Assembly: GCA_903932385.1 (NCBI GenBank)
Contig: CAIZGA010000685.1
Location: 1-10,387 of the forward strand
Reading direction: 5' to 3'
Source of the DNA: an uncultured Acidobacteriota bacterium
Lineage (GTDB): Bacteria; Acidobacteriota; Terriglobia; Terriglobales; Acidobacteriaceae
Length of the DNA stretch: 10,387 nucleotides
Below, in pieces: positions 1 to 7,022 of the stretch. The notes under the pieces were generated by a model. That model was given only the letters and a program-made list of their open reading frames with translations. It ran no database searches and was not told the origin of the DNA. The first letter of the stretch is position 1. The number at the start of each line of letters is the position of its first letter. The position numbers and the translations under genes were made by a program.

Positions 1-1081
1 CCATGCGGCTGCGGCGCGGCGCATCGACGGGAATGATTTCATGGTGCGCCTGATACAGTGCCGGGCGGATGAGGTCATTCATGCCTGCGTCGGTTATGAC
101 AAAGTTCTTGCTGCCGTTTTTCTTCACGTACAGCACCTGCGTTAGCAATGCGCCGGCCTGCGCCACCAGAAAGCGACCCGGCTCCAACAGCAGATGAACA
201 TCCAGTCCAGCCAGCGCAGTGTGCAACGCACGGGCGTAGGCATGCACGCGTGCAGCTGGATCAAATTTTTCAGCGGCTTTTACATCTGCGCCGTATTCAA
301 TGCCGAGACCGCCGCCGGCATCCACATAGCGTAGATTGATTCCCTGTTTTTTCAACTGGCGCACCAAACCGGCCACGCGGGAAAGCGCCGCGCCAAAGGG
401 TTCGGCACTGCGAATCTGCGATCCAATGTGTACGCTGATGCCTGCCGGCTCCAACCATTTTGATTGGGCAACGCTGCGATAGACACGCGCGGCACGCTGG
501 ATATCAATGCCGAATTTATGTTCGCGCAAGCCGGTGGAAATATACGGATGTGTCTCTGCGAATACATCCGGATTGACGCGCAAGGCAATACGGGCGCGTC
601 TCTTCATCTTGGCGGCACGTTCTTCCAGCAGGTCGAGCTCCCCTTCACTCTCTACGTTGAAGAGCAGGATGCGCGACTTGAGGGCGAAATCCATTTCCAC
701 TGCCGTTTTTCCCACGCCGGAAAAAACCACACGCCGAACGGCAGCCCGGTCGGCAAGCAAAACACGTTCCAGTTCGCCGCCGGAAACAATATCGAAACCT
801 GCGCCTGTGCCGGCCAGCAACTGTAGCAGCGCAATGTTGGAGTTTGCCTTCACGGCATAGCAGAGAGTGTGCGGCTGCTGCTTCAGTTCCCGCGTAAACA
901 GCGCGACACGCTCCAGAATCTGGTCGGCGGAATACACATAGAGCGGCGTGCCGTATTCACGCGCCAGCGTCTTGAGCGAAACCGCGCCGCAGTAAAGCGA
1001 CGACCGTTTGCCCGCTTTGTAGTGGAATGGCCGCGTTGAAGAAGTTGGACTGGTAGCCTTGGTTGACTTTGCTGAACTCAA
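1..1081 (-). CDS. lysA: Diaminopimelate decarboxylase, partial (C-terminus beyond left edge)
   Basis: PLP-dependent enzyme that decarboxylates meso-diaminopimelate to L-lysine, the last step of lysine biosynthesis, in the cytoplasm. The frame is open from the left edge to 1081 and gives 360 residues of an expected ~420. Visible motifs are YGTPLYVY (residues 43-50), the PLP lysine in CYAVKAN (K78), HKFGID (189-194), HIGSQI (218-223), the glycine loop DAGGGLG (254-260), EPGR (300-303) and DAGMNDLIRPALY (331-343). The catalytic Cys segment (usually CE[ST]GD) lies outside the window. No ATG or GTG is in frame near the expected N-terminus. I chose TTG at 1081-1079, which has GAGG a few bases upstream and gives a Ser/Thr/Lys-rich leader before PFHYKAG. 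TTG at 1129 is a weaker alternative. It lies 99 nt downstream of the PspC gene on the same strand. Family identity is certain; the start is tentative. Confidence 0.95.
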   Translation of the reverse strand, partial: MSSAKSTKATSPTSSTRPFHYKAGKRSSLYCGAVSLKTLAREYGTPLYVYSADQILERVALFTRELKQQPHTLCYAVKANSNIALLQLLAGTGAGFDIVSGGELERVLLADRAAVRRVVFSGVGKTAVEMDFALKSRILLFNVESEGELDLLEERAAKMKRRARIALRVNPDVFAETHPYISTGLREHKFGIDIQRAARVYRSVAQSKWLEPAGISVHIGSQIRSAEPFGAALSRVAGLVRQLKKQGINLRYVDAGGGLGIEYGADVKAAEKFDPAARVHAYARALHTALAGLDVHLLLEPGRFLVAQAGALLTQVLYVKKNGSKNFVITDAGMNDLIRPALYQAHHEIIPVDAPRRSRM

Positions 1082-1180
1082 ATCGCCTCGCAGCCTGTTG
1101 GAACGTTGCTGTACAACACAGGCCTGCAATGATTTTATGACGAGCCGATGCAAAGCTGCCGATGGTGTGCAGTTTTGTTG

Positions 1181-1525
1181 CTACGGCTTCGGCGGCGCGG
1201 GAGCAATCGGCGGTGCATACATGTATGGCTCTTCCGGCACAACAACCCAGGCAACGATGTACGCGAAGAAGATGATGGATCCGGAAAAAATCATGCAGAG
1301 CGCGGTAATCAGACGAACGACGGGAAGGTCCCATCCATAAGTGGCAGCCAGACCGCCGCAAACGCCGGCGACCATGCGCTGCGAGCGCGAACGATACAAG
1401 CCGGGGGTAACTGGAGCAGCGGGTGGCGGTTGCACTCCAGCAGCCACAGAGCCTGTCTGTGCGCCGCACTGGGTACAGAATTTCGCATCTGCCGGTAATT
1501 CCCTGCCGCAAGCCGAACAAAACAT
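1181..1525 (-). CDS. Small zinc-ribbon and PspC-domain membrane protein
   Basis: 114 residues. The N-terminus is a compact zinc ribbon with two CxxC knuckles (C3/C6 and C17/C20, in MFCSACG and FCTQCG). A Pro/Ala linker (about 25-41) follows, then a PspC-type domain (about 42-98) with the typical LYRSRSQRMVAGVCGGLA start and one hydrophobic segment (about 70-96, ending in WVVVPEEP). The tail is Pro/Ala-rich. PspC-domain proteins are inner-membrane proteins. The founding member acts in the phage-shock envelope-stress response, but many short homologues, especially zinc-ribbon fusions, have no known role, so no function is assigned. No pspA or pspB is nearby. The ATG at 1525 is fixed by a perfect AGGAGG four bases upstream. 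lysA follows on the same strand; the 99-nt gap leaves co-transcription possible but unproven. Confidence 0.88.
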   Translation of the reverse strand: MFCSACGRELPADAKFCTQCGAQTGSVAAGVQPPPAAPVTPGLYRSRSQRMVAGVCGGLAATYGWDLPVVRLITALCMIFSGSIIFFAYIVAWVVVPEEPYMYAPPIAPAPPKP

Positions 1526-1529
1526 ATTG

Positions 1530-1552
1530 CCTCCTGCATCCCGTTTGGATGC
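1530..1552 (-). promoter_or_regulatory. Ribosome binding site of the PspC gene abutted by a small hairpin
   Basis: On the minus strand, a 6-bp perfect stem (GCATCC / GGATGC, 5-nt loop, 1536-1552) runs directly into the Shine-Dalgarno AGGAGG (1535-1530), four bases before the ATG. The stem does not cover the Shine-Dalgarno but ends at it, so it could influence ribosome access. The sequence is clear; any regulatory role is inference. Confidence 0.4.
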
Positions 1553-1653
1553 CTTATTTTGTCATACGCAGCCACTGTCCGCGCGGTTCCTTCAGTGGGA
1601 AATTATTCTGCGGCTGCGCGAAAATATGTACACCTTGCGATGGCGAAACCGAC

Positions 1654-1682
1654 TTGCCGTCGAAGTGCGTAAACCGTAGCAT
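1654..1682 (+). promoter_or_regulatory. Candidate sigma-70 promoter for the FKBP-ABC-methyltransferase operon
   Basis: TTGCCG (1654-1659) and TAGCAT (1677-1682) are separated by 17 nt, each matching 4 of 6 bases of the housekeeping consensus. They lie 32 nt before the FKBP start. An AGGAG (1697-1701) stands 13 nt before that ATG, a slightly long spacing. This is the best match found in the 189-nt divergent gap 1526-1714; no convincing promoter for the leftward PspC gene was seen there. Confidence 0.35.
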
Positions 1683-1714
1683 GAGAGTACATCCGCAGGA
1701 GAATACAAACAAAA

Positions 1715-2476
1715 ATGCTGAACCGGAAGATTCTTATGACCACCGCAGTATTGGCGATGACCGTTGCCGCTGCAGCACAGACCAACACCAAAGCGGCAAC
1801 TACCGCCAAACCAGCCACCCACACCGCAGCCAGCAGTTCCGCTCTGCCGAAAAATATTCCGCCGGTAAAAGGTGTTGTACACACCGCCTACTCATTGAAG
1901 TATGTTGACATTCTTGTGGGCAAGGGCGCACTGGCCGAACCGATGAAGATGTACACCGTGAACTACGTCGGCTATCTACGCAAAGATGGCACCATCTTTG
2001 ACAGTTCCATCCCGGACAAGGACCACAAGGACCGCAAACCGATTACATTTCCCGTGGGCGTACACCGCGTGATTCCTGGCTTTGACACAGCTTTTGAAGG
2101 TATGCACGTTGGCGGCAAGCGACGCATCTTCATCCCCTACCAGCTCGCCTATGGATTCCAGGGCAGCCCGCTGATTCCGGGCAAGCCGCAGGCCATACCG
2201 CCGAAGGCCGACCTGATTTTCGACGTCGAACTAATTAGCATTGCCGACCTGCCCAAGGCGCCGCCGATGCCGATGCCCACTGGCGCGAATTCGCCGAAGC
2301 CGAACCCCTTCCGCCAGACGCCGAATCCTGCAGGCTCGTCCACAGTTCCGGCAAAGCCGGCAGCACCAACGGCACCGGCATCTCCTGCTGCAGCGCCGGC
2401 TGCTCCTGCAACAACTCCTGCCGCTCCAACTGCTGCAAAACCGGCCACTCCGGCAACTGGCACCAGCCAGCAGTAG
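1715..2476 (+). CDS. Exported FKBP-type peptidyl-prolyl cis-trans isomerase
   Basis: 253 residues. It begins with a signal peptide (basic MLNRK, hydrophobic core to about residue 20, likely cleavage after AAA near 20-21), so it should act in the periplasm or be surface-anchored. A low-complexity linker rich in Ala and Thr follows (about 22-48), then one FKBP domain (about 58-177) that isomerises prolyl bonds during protein folding. Recognisable elements are VNYVGYL (82-88), GTIFDSS (92-98), VIPGFDTAFEGM (119-130), the RRIFIPYQLAYG strand (136-147) and the closing FDVELISI (169-176). The usual active-site Trp position in VI.GW is Phe123, common in bacterial homologues. The C-terminal ~70 residues are a Pro/Ala-rich tail with irregular PAAP-like repeats, probably disordered. 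The ABC exporter gene begins 27 nt downstream, suggesting an operon. The substrate is unknown. Confidence 0.92.
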   Translation: MLNRKILMTTAVLAMTVAAAAQTNTKAATTAKPATHTAASSSALPKNIPPVKGVVHTAYSLKYVDILVGKGALAEPMKMYTVNYVGYLRKDGTIFDSSIPDKDHKDRKPITFPVGVHRVIPGFDTAFEGMHVGGKRRIFIPYQLAYGFQGSPLIPGKPQAIPPKADLIFDVELISIADLPKAPPMPMPTGANSPKPNPFRQTPNPAGSSTVPAKPAAPTAPASPAAAPAAPATTPAAPTAAKPATPATGTSQQ

Positions 2477-2503
2477 CGAGTAACGTAAAATGGGCGTAGA
2501 CGT

Positions 2504-4306
2504 ATGAGTTCTGCGCCCACTCGCCTTCTTGACCCAATTCGACCTTTATTTCCGTACCTCAAGCGGTACCGCTGGAGCTTTGTCGGCGGCGGCCTGGCTA
2601 TTGTTGTTTATAGTCTGGCCAAAGTACAGATTCCGCTCATCATCGGCAACGCGATTGAGGACCTGAAATCCGGCGTCACCTTTGCGAAAATCATTCATCA
2701 ATCAGCCGTACTGATGGGCGCGGCCACCATCAGTGCAATTTTCCTTTTTCTTACGCGATGGATTGTCATCGGCATCTCGCGCGAGATTGAGTTCGACATG
2801 CGCAATGATATTTTTGCGCGTCTCTCGATTCAGCCGCCGAGTTTCTACCTGCGCTACCGCACCGGCGACATCATGGCGCGCGCCACCAATGACCTGAACG
2901 CTGTGCGCCAGTTGCTGGGGCCGGCCATCATGTACAGTGCGCAGACGCTGGTCTTTATGATTGCCGCGCTGCCGTATATGCTGCGCATCAGCCCGTGGCT
3001 CACCTTCTGGGCGTATATCCCGCTGCCGATGGCGTCGGTGCTGGTGCAGTACTTCGGCCACCGCATCCATCAGCGTTTTGAACGCATTCAGGCGATGTAC
3101 TCCGACATTTCCGCGCATGCGCAGGAAAACTTTTCCGGGGCGCGTCTCATCCGCGCCTTTGCGCAGGAGCAGCACGAAGCGAAAAAATTCGAGACGGCCA
3201 ATCAGGAATATATTCGGCGCAGCTTGCTGCTGGTGCGGCTGATGGCGATGTTATGGCCGACGCTGGAATTTATTCTCGGCATCGGATTCATCATCACGCT
3301 GTTGGTTGGCGGACGTGAAGTTGCGGCACACCGCATCAACGTTGGCCAGTACGTTTCATTCACCACGTACATGGGTTTCCTCATCTGGCCAATGATTGCA
3401 CTGGGTTTTGTTATCAACCTGTTTCAACGCGGCACCGCATCGCTGCAACGCATCCACGCCATGATGATTGAAGTTCCGGAGATTGACGACGCGCGCGCCG
3501 ACCAGAGCATCGCAGCAGATACTACACTGCGCGGCGAAATTGAATTTCGTGATTTGCATTTTGCTTACCCGCTGATTGAAGAGACACGCACCGTGGGCAT
3601 TGGGCCGTGTGTACTCGGCGGCATCAACCTGCGCATTCCAGCCGGCAGCAGCCTGGCGCTGGTCGGGCCCACCGGCTCCGGCAAAACAACGGTGGTGCAG
3701 ATGGTGCCGCGACTGCTGGATGCAACCGGCGGTTCGGTGCTGATTGATGGCCGTCCCATCACTGAATATCCGCTGGCGGTTCTGCGACGGAACATCGGAT
3801 TCATCCCGCAGGAAACTTTTCTTTTCAGCGATACGCTGCGCGAGAACATTGCCTTCGGTGTACCCAACGCCACGGATGAAGAAGTGCATCAGGCGGCAGC
3901 ATCGGCGCACATCGCCAAAGAGATTGAAGAATTCCCGCTGGGATTCAACACCATGGTCGGCGAACGCGGCATCACGCTGAGCGGCGGACAGAAGCAGCGT
4001 ACCGCGATTGCACGCGCGCTTCTGCGGCAGCCGAGTATTTTGATTCTCGACGATGCGTTGGCCAGCGTGGACACGGATACCGAAGAACGCATTCTGACGG
4101 AGTTACGCGAGATCATGCGCGGTCGCACTACGATATTCATTTCCCATCGCGTTTCTACCGTGCGACACGCCGACCAGATTGCCGTGTTGGTCAACGGACG
4201 CATTGCCGAACTCGGCACGCATGATGAACTCATCGCGCTGGACGGTTACTACACCAGCCTGCATGAGAAGCAGCAGCTTGAAGAAGAACTCTCCGTCACC
4301 GGGTGA
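2504..4306 (+). CDS. MdlA-like ABC exporter half-transporter (TMD-NBD) with degenerate catalytic site
   Basis: 600 residues. The N-terminal transmembrane domain (about 15-310) carries about six helices and family blocks such as FYLRYRTGDIMARATNDLNAVR (114-135) and YMGFLIWPMIALGF (289-302), which strongly recall E. coli MdlA. The nucleotide-binding domain (about 345-590) has Walker A GPTGSGKT (388-395), Q-loop Q436, signature LSGGQ (492-496), Walker B ILILD (512-516), D-loop ASVD (520-523) and H-loop H548. The residue after the Walker B Asp is Asp517 rather than the catalytic Glu. That substitution marks the non-hydrolysing half of heterodimeric exporters (MdlA, TM287, BmrC). A short insertion (about 357-369) follows the A-loop Tyr355. 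No second half-transporter is adjacent. The methyltransferase start overlaps its stop by 4 nt. It acts in the inner membrane; the substrate (drug, lipid or peptide) cannot be read from sequence. Confidence 0.93.
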   Translation: MSSAPTRLLDPIRPLFPYLKRYRWSFVGGGLAIVVYSLAKVQIPLIIGNAIEDLKSGVTFAKIIHQSAVLMGAATISAIFLFLTRWIVIGISREIEFDMRNDIFARLSIQPPSFYLRYRTGDIMARATNDLNAVRQLLGPAIMYSAQTLVFMIAALPYMLRISPWLTFWAYIPLPMASVLVQYFGHRIHQRFERIQAMYSDISAHAQENFSGARLIRAFAQEQHEAKKFETANQEYIRRSLLLVRLMAMLWPTLEFILGIGFIITLLVGGREVAAHRINVGQYVSFTTYMGFLIWPMIALGFVINLFQRGTASLQRIHAMMIEVPEIDDARADQSIAADTTLRGEIEFRDLHFAYPLIEETRTVGIGPCVLGGINLRIPAGSSLALVGPTGSGKTTVVQMVPRLLDATGGSVLIDGRPITEYPLAVLRRNIGFIPQETFLFSDTLRENIAFGVPNATDEEVHQAAASAHIAKEIEEFPLGFNTMVGERGITLSGGQKQRTAIARALLRQPSILILDDALASVDTDTEERILTELREIMRGRTTIFISHRVSTVRHADQIAVLVNGRIAELGTHDELIALDGYYTSLHEKQQLEEELSVTG

Positions 4307-5001
4307 TTGCGATGAAGCGCCACGTGACGGAAGAGTTGCTGGACCAACCCGGTCAGCCGCAGGATGAAGTACAGCGTTGTCTGAATGACCTGCGGGGCAT
4401 CAACCGGCGCATGGGCGGCAATGCCCTGCACCTGCAATTGCTGCAGCAGGCGGTGGCTCGGCGGCAAATGGGTGCTCCGCTGCATTTGCTGGAAGTGGCC
4501 AGTGGCCGCGCCGATGTATTGCAACACGCTGCTCTCGCACTGCAAGCCGACGGAATCCCTGTTGAGTTGACGCTGCTCGATCGTGATCCATCGCATTTTC
4601 CGACTGAAGATGATTGGGAAGACACTCTACCTCAGCCGACATTCGTCATCGGTGATGCAATGGCCATGCCATTTGCGGATGACAGTGTCGACATCATCAG
4701 TTGCTGCCTCTTTACGCATCATTTGGAGCCTGCAGAAATTTCCGAATTTCTTCATGAGGCTTTGCGTGTTACGCGAATTGCCGTGGTCATCAATGATCTG
4801 GAACGCAACTACGCGCATTGGCTACTGGCTTATCTAGGCAGACTGAAATACAGCAGCCGATTCACTGCGTACGACGCACCCGTCAGCATCCGTCGCTCCT
4901 ATACGCTGCAGGAGATGCGTGCGATGCTGGCGAAGACCGGGCATCCGTTTGAATGCCGCCGTGCGCCCGTCTTTCGACTGGGCGCAATTCTCTGGAAGTA
5001 G
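4303..5001 (+). CDS. Class I SAM-dependent methyltransferase
   Basis: 232 residues from GTG at 4303, or 229 from ATG at 4312. The GTG sits in a GTGA overlap with the ABC exporter stop, indicating translational coupling, and is the preferred start; the ATG is the alternative. The Rossmann fold is visible: motif I as LLEVASGRADV (about 82-92; the usual GxG is reduced to ASG), acidic strand-2 end LTLLDRDPSHFP, then GDAMAMPFADDSVDIISCCLFTHHLEP, the motif II/III region of methyltransferase type 11/25 proteins. ALRVTRIAVVINDLERN follows. It probably methylates a small molecule or lipid in the cytoplasm using S-adenosylmethionine. Related sequences are often described near polyketide or quinone-like pathways, but nothing here identifies the substrate. 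Co-translation with an exporter suggests a modified product that is exported (inference). It converges on fliS, with only 3 nt between the stops. Confidence 0.85.
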   Translation: MIAMKRHVTEELLDQPGQPQDEVQRCLNDLRGINRRMGGNALHLQLLQQAVARRQMGAPLHLLEVASGRADVLQHAALALQADGIPVELTLLDRDPSHFPTEDDWEDTLPQPTFVIGDAMAMPFADDSVDIISCCLFTHHLEPAEISEFLHEALRVTRIAVVINDLERNYAHWLLAYLGRLKYSSRFTAYDAPVSIRRSYTLQEMRAMLAKTGHPFECRRAPVFRLGAILWK

Positions 5002-5004
5002 CGG

Positions 5005-5481
5005 CTATGCGCTCCAGCGGGATGCAATGCTCTCTTCCACTGCATTCCAGCCTGCATCCGCGGCAGACTTCAGATATCTTTCTTCACGCGTCATTAGTTC
5101 GCGCGGCAACATGCGTTGCGCTTCAGGGTCACGTGCCACAACGGCCCACGCTTCGCGCACATTGCGGATGCAACCGATGACGCTTTGAAAGCCTTCAACG
5201 GAGGCTATGCTCGATGCTTCGAGCGTCATGGCAAACATGGCTGCGTAGAATTCTGACAACGTACGCGCCGGCTTGCCGCCAACATCGGGACGTAGGCGTG
5301 CCTGCAGATACATCAGACTATCTGTGACACGTTTGACGGCGATGCGACGGCCGCGCGTGTCGTTCTGCTCCACCGCATCGATGGCGCGGTAAAGAAAGCG
5401 AATCGCGCCGTCGTACAGCGCAAGAATCAATTCGATGCCGGTTGCGCCGGAGAGCGCCTGCTGCTGGTAATTGGTTTCCAT
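5005..5481 (-). CDS. fliS: Flagellar export chaperone FliS
   Basis: 158 residues. FliS is a small, mostly helical cytosolic protein that binds the C-terminal segment of newly made flagellin, prevents premature polymerisation and delivers it to the flagellar type III export gate. Family signs are the N-terminal Tyr-containing segment METNYQQQAL, the helix IELILALYDGAIRFLYRAIDAVEQND (17-42), the basic helix RRIAVKRVTDSLMYLQARLRPDVGG (45-69) and LSEFYAAMFAMTLEAS (75-90). It is somewhat longer than the usual 125-140 residues, with an extended C-terminus. Its ATG lies 2 nt after the fliD stop, with an AGGCGG Shine-Dalgarno (5493-5488) inside the end of fliD, so translation is probably coupled and both are driven by the sigma-54 site at 6900-6915. 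This fliD-fliS order is conserved in many flagellar clusters. Confidence 0.93.
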   Translation of the reverse strand: METNYQQQALSGATGIELILALYDGAIRFLYRAIDAVEQNDTRGRRIAVKRVTDSLMYLQARLRPDVGGKPARTLSEFYAAMFAMTLEASSIASVEGFQSVIGCIRNVREAWAVVARDPEAQRMLPRELMTREERYLKSAADAGWNAVEESIASRWSA

Positions 5482-5483
5482 TG

Positions 5484-6860
5484 TTATCCGCCTGACGTGC
5501 TCTGGTTGTAGCCGGTGACAGCGCTGTAGATTTCGTTGACTTCCTGCAGCTGCGTTGGAATGGCCTGCAGCTCTTCATTGGCCGTGTTCAACTCCGTGGT
5601 CAATGAGGATTGGTCCTGGCTGATCAGAACATTTTCATTGGAGATATTGGTAGTCAGTGCCGACTCCTGCTGGCTGTCCTGCTGCATCTGCAGATACACC
5701 GCGCCGTTGGGTCCAGAGCTGCTGAGGTTGTTGAGCACGGTGGAGAAGTTCATGCCGAAGCTGTCGGAGTTCTGTAGAAATCCAACAACATCGGAATAGT
5801 TTGAATTCAGCACTGAATCCAGCGTGGTTGAGTCGAGCGAGAGCGTGCCGTTGTTGTTCACGCTGATGCCAAGCTGTTCGATGTTGGAGATGCTGCCGCT
5901 GGATGTACCGGTGGAGAGGGCCTGACTCAGCGAAGTCTGCAACTGGCCGATGATGGGGTTGCCATAGAGAGGCTCGGCAACACCACTGGAATTATTTCCT
6001 TCCTGGGTTGTCAGGTCGCCAACCACCGTGTTGTACGCGCTGATGAAGCTGCTGAAGGCCGACTCAACTGCGCTGTTGTCATTGACGAGTTCTACCTGCA
6101 CACTTTCACTCGGCGCAGCAGACAGCAGTTGAAACGTAACGCCTGGGATGGCGGTTGTAATGGTGTTGCTGCCGCTGGTCAGCGAGATGCCGTCCACAGA
6201 AAATTCGGCATCTTTGCCGCTTTGCGCCGTGGAAAATCCCAGTGTCGTACTTGTGGTCGAATCCGTCAGCGTACCTCCAATAGTGAGCGTGCCGGCAGAG
6301 CCACCCGTACCGCTGACTAATTCCAGCCGCGATCCACTGGTATCGCTGATGACCGAGGCCGTAACGCCAATATTGTCACTGTTAATGGCAGATGCCAGCG
6401 AAGCAAGGGTATTACTGGAACTGTCCACTGTGACCGTCTGCGTTGTTCCGCTTCCAACTTGTATAGTGATGTTGCCGCTGAGCGTATCGCTGGAATTACT
6501 GACTGCATCGGAATAGACCGAAGCTGTCTGCGCCAGTTGTGAAACCACAATCGTGTGGCTGCCTGCGGTGGCTCCGGTTCCGGCAGAAGTGATGTCCACA
6601 ACATTCGTGTCAGAACTGGATCCCGACATGGCAGTTGTGACGCCTTCAAAATCTGTAAGCGATTGCAGTGAGGTGGAAAGTGTTGCCAGGTCCGTTCCGA
6701 TGCTGCTCAACGCAGAGTCCTGCGAGTGCAGCGTAGTCAGCTCATTGCTCCATGGAGTTTCGATGGACGAAATGTTGGCGAGGATACTCGTCACCGTCGA
6801 AGTGACGTTGAAGCCGGTGCCGCTGGTCGCCGATCCGAAACTGAGTCCAACCGTGCTCAT
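5484..6860 (-). CDS. fliD: Flagellar filament cap protein FliD (hook-associated protein 2)
   Basis: 458 residues. FliD forms the oligomeric cap at the filament tip that folds and inserts flagellin subunits. It is exported through the flagellar type III apparatus and has no signal peptide, as expected. The FliD N-domain covers about 14-110 (SGTGFNVTSTVTSILANISSIETPW, then THTIVV-like SHTIVVSQLAQTASV). A Flagellin_IN-like module lies at about 127-190 (LSGNITIQVGSG, then TLASLASAINS). The FliD C-domain runs from about 213 (GKDAEFSVDGI) and closes in a Gln/Asn/Ser-rich helical segment (about 390-450) that is probably a coiled coil. Ser, Thr and Asn are strongly over-represented, as in exported filament proteins. 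The ATG at 6860 has only a weak AGGGAC upstream. fliS follows after 2 nt. A sigma-54 promoter lies about 40 nt upstream. Confidence 0.93.
   Translation of the reverse strand: MSTVGLSFGSATSGTGFNVTSTVTSILANISSIETPWSNELTTLHSQDSALSSIGTDLATLSTSLQSLTDFEGVTTAMSGSSSDTNVVDITSAGTGATAGSHTIVVSQLAQTASVYSDAVSNSSDTLSGNITIQVGSGTTQTVTVDSSSNTLASLASAINSDNIGVTASVISDTSGSRLELVSGTGGSAGTLTIGGTLTDSTTSTTLGFSTAQSGKDAEFSVDGISLTSGSNTITTAIPGVTFQLLSAAPSESVQVELVNDNSAVESAFSSFISAYNTVVGDLTTQEGNNSSGVAEPLYGNPIIGQLQTSLSQALSTGTSSGSISNIEQLGISVNNNGTLSLDSTTLDSVLNSNYSDVVGFLQNSDSFGMNFSTVLNNLSSSGPNGAVYLQMQQDSQQESALTTNISNENVLISQDQSSLTTELNTANEELQAIPTQLQEVNEIYSAVTGYNQSTSGG
6291..6482 (-). other. Flagellin_IN-like module within FliD
   Basis: FliD residues 127-190 (LSGNITIQVGSG, TLASLASAINS, SRLELVSGTGG) follow the same pattern as the two duplicated modules in FliC: SG-x-hydrophobic strand, VGSG turn, SLAS helix, N-S cap, then a strand ending in a Gly-rich turn. 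The likeness is visible by eye; assignment to the Flagellin_IN (hook IN) family is from memory of its pattern. Confidence 0.55.
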
Positions 6861-6899
6861 TGCTTTGTCCCTGCCGATATAACTCCCGCATCGGGAACG

Positions 6900-6915
6900 T
6901 GCAAACGATGTGCCA
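6900..6915 (-). promoter_or_regulatory. Sigma-54 (RpoN) -24/-12 promoter of fliD-fliS
   Basis: The minus strand reads TGGCAC (6915-6910), 5 nt, TTGCA (6904-6900). The invariant GG and GC doublets are 10 nt apart, exactly as sigma-54 requires, and nearly all other consensus bases match. Transcription would start near 6889, giving a leader of about 30 nt before the fliD ATG at 6860. The site lies between the fliC terminator and fliD. Sigma-54 promoters need an enhancer-binding activator (FlrC/FleR type in other bacteria); no such gene or clear upstream activator site is in the window. Confidence 0.82.
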
Positions 6916-6960
6916 ATCAGTGACCGTCCAGATTAGAAAATTCTTCAGGCCGTATTGCAG

Positions 6961-6994
6961 ATACAGAAACGGGCAGCTCAGGTTTGAGCTGCCC
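6961..6994 (-). terminator. Intrinsic terminator of fliC
   Basis: A perfect 10-bp GC-rich stem (GGGCAGCTCA / TGAGCTGCCC, 4-nt loop, 6971-6994) starts 28 nt after the fliC stop codon. In the direction of fliC transcription it is followed by a T-rich GTTTCTGTAT (6970-6961). The hairpin is very strong and the U-tract imperfect. It separates the fliC unit from the fliDS promoter. Confidence 0.8.
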
Positions 6995-7022
6995 ATTCCG
7001 CTTGTTCATTTGCTACCGCTGT

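Noticed and set aside
957..1520. A 187-codon minus-strand open frame overlapping lysA and the PspC gene
   Set aside because: It is a different frame of two confident genes on the same strand; the recognised motifs (PspC, LysA) lie in the other frames.
1536..1560. Hairpin followed by a T-rich stretch on the plus strand, resembling a terminator
   Set aside because: No rightward gene ends upstream of it, and the stem is only 6 bp; on the minus strand it sits at the PspC ribosome binding site.
2240..2476. The repetitive CCG/GCA-rich end of the FKBP gene as a possible DNA repeat array
   Set aside because: The repeats are irregular at the DNA level and explained by a Pro/Ala-rich protein tail; there is no constant unit or spacer as in a CRISPR or minisatellite.
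6873..6880. GCCGATAT on the plus strand near the fliD start, resembling a sigma-28 -10
   Set aside because: There is no TAAA-like -35 at the right distance and it points into the fliC terminator rather than toward a gene.
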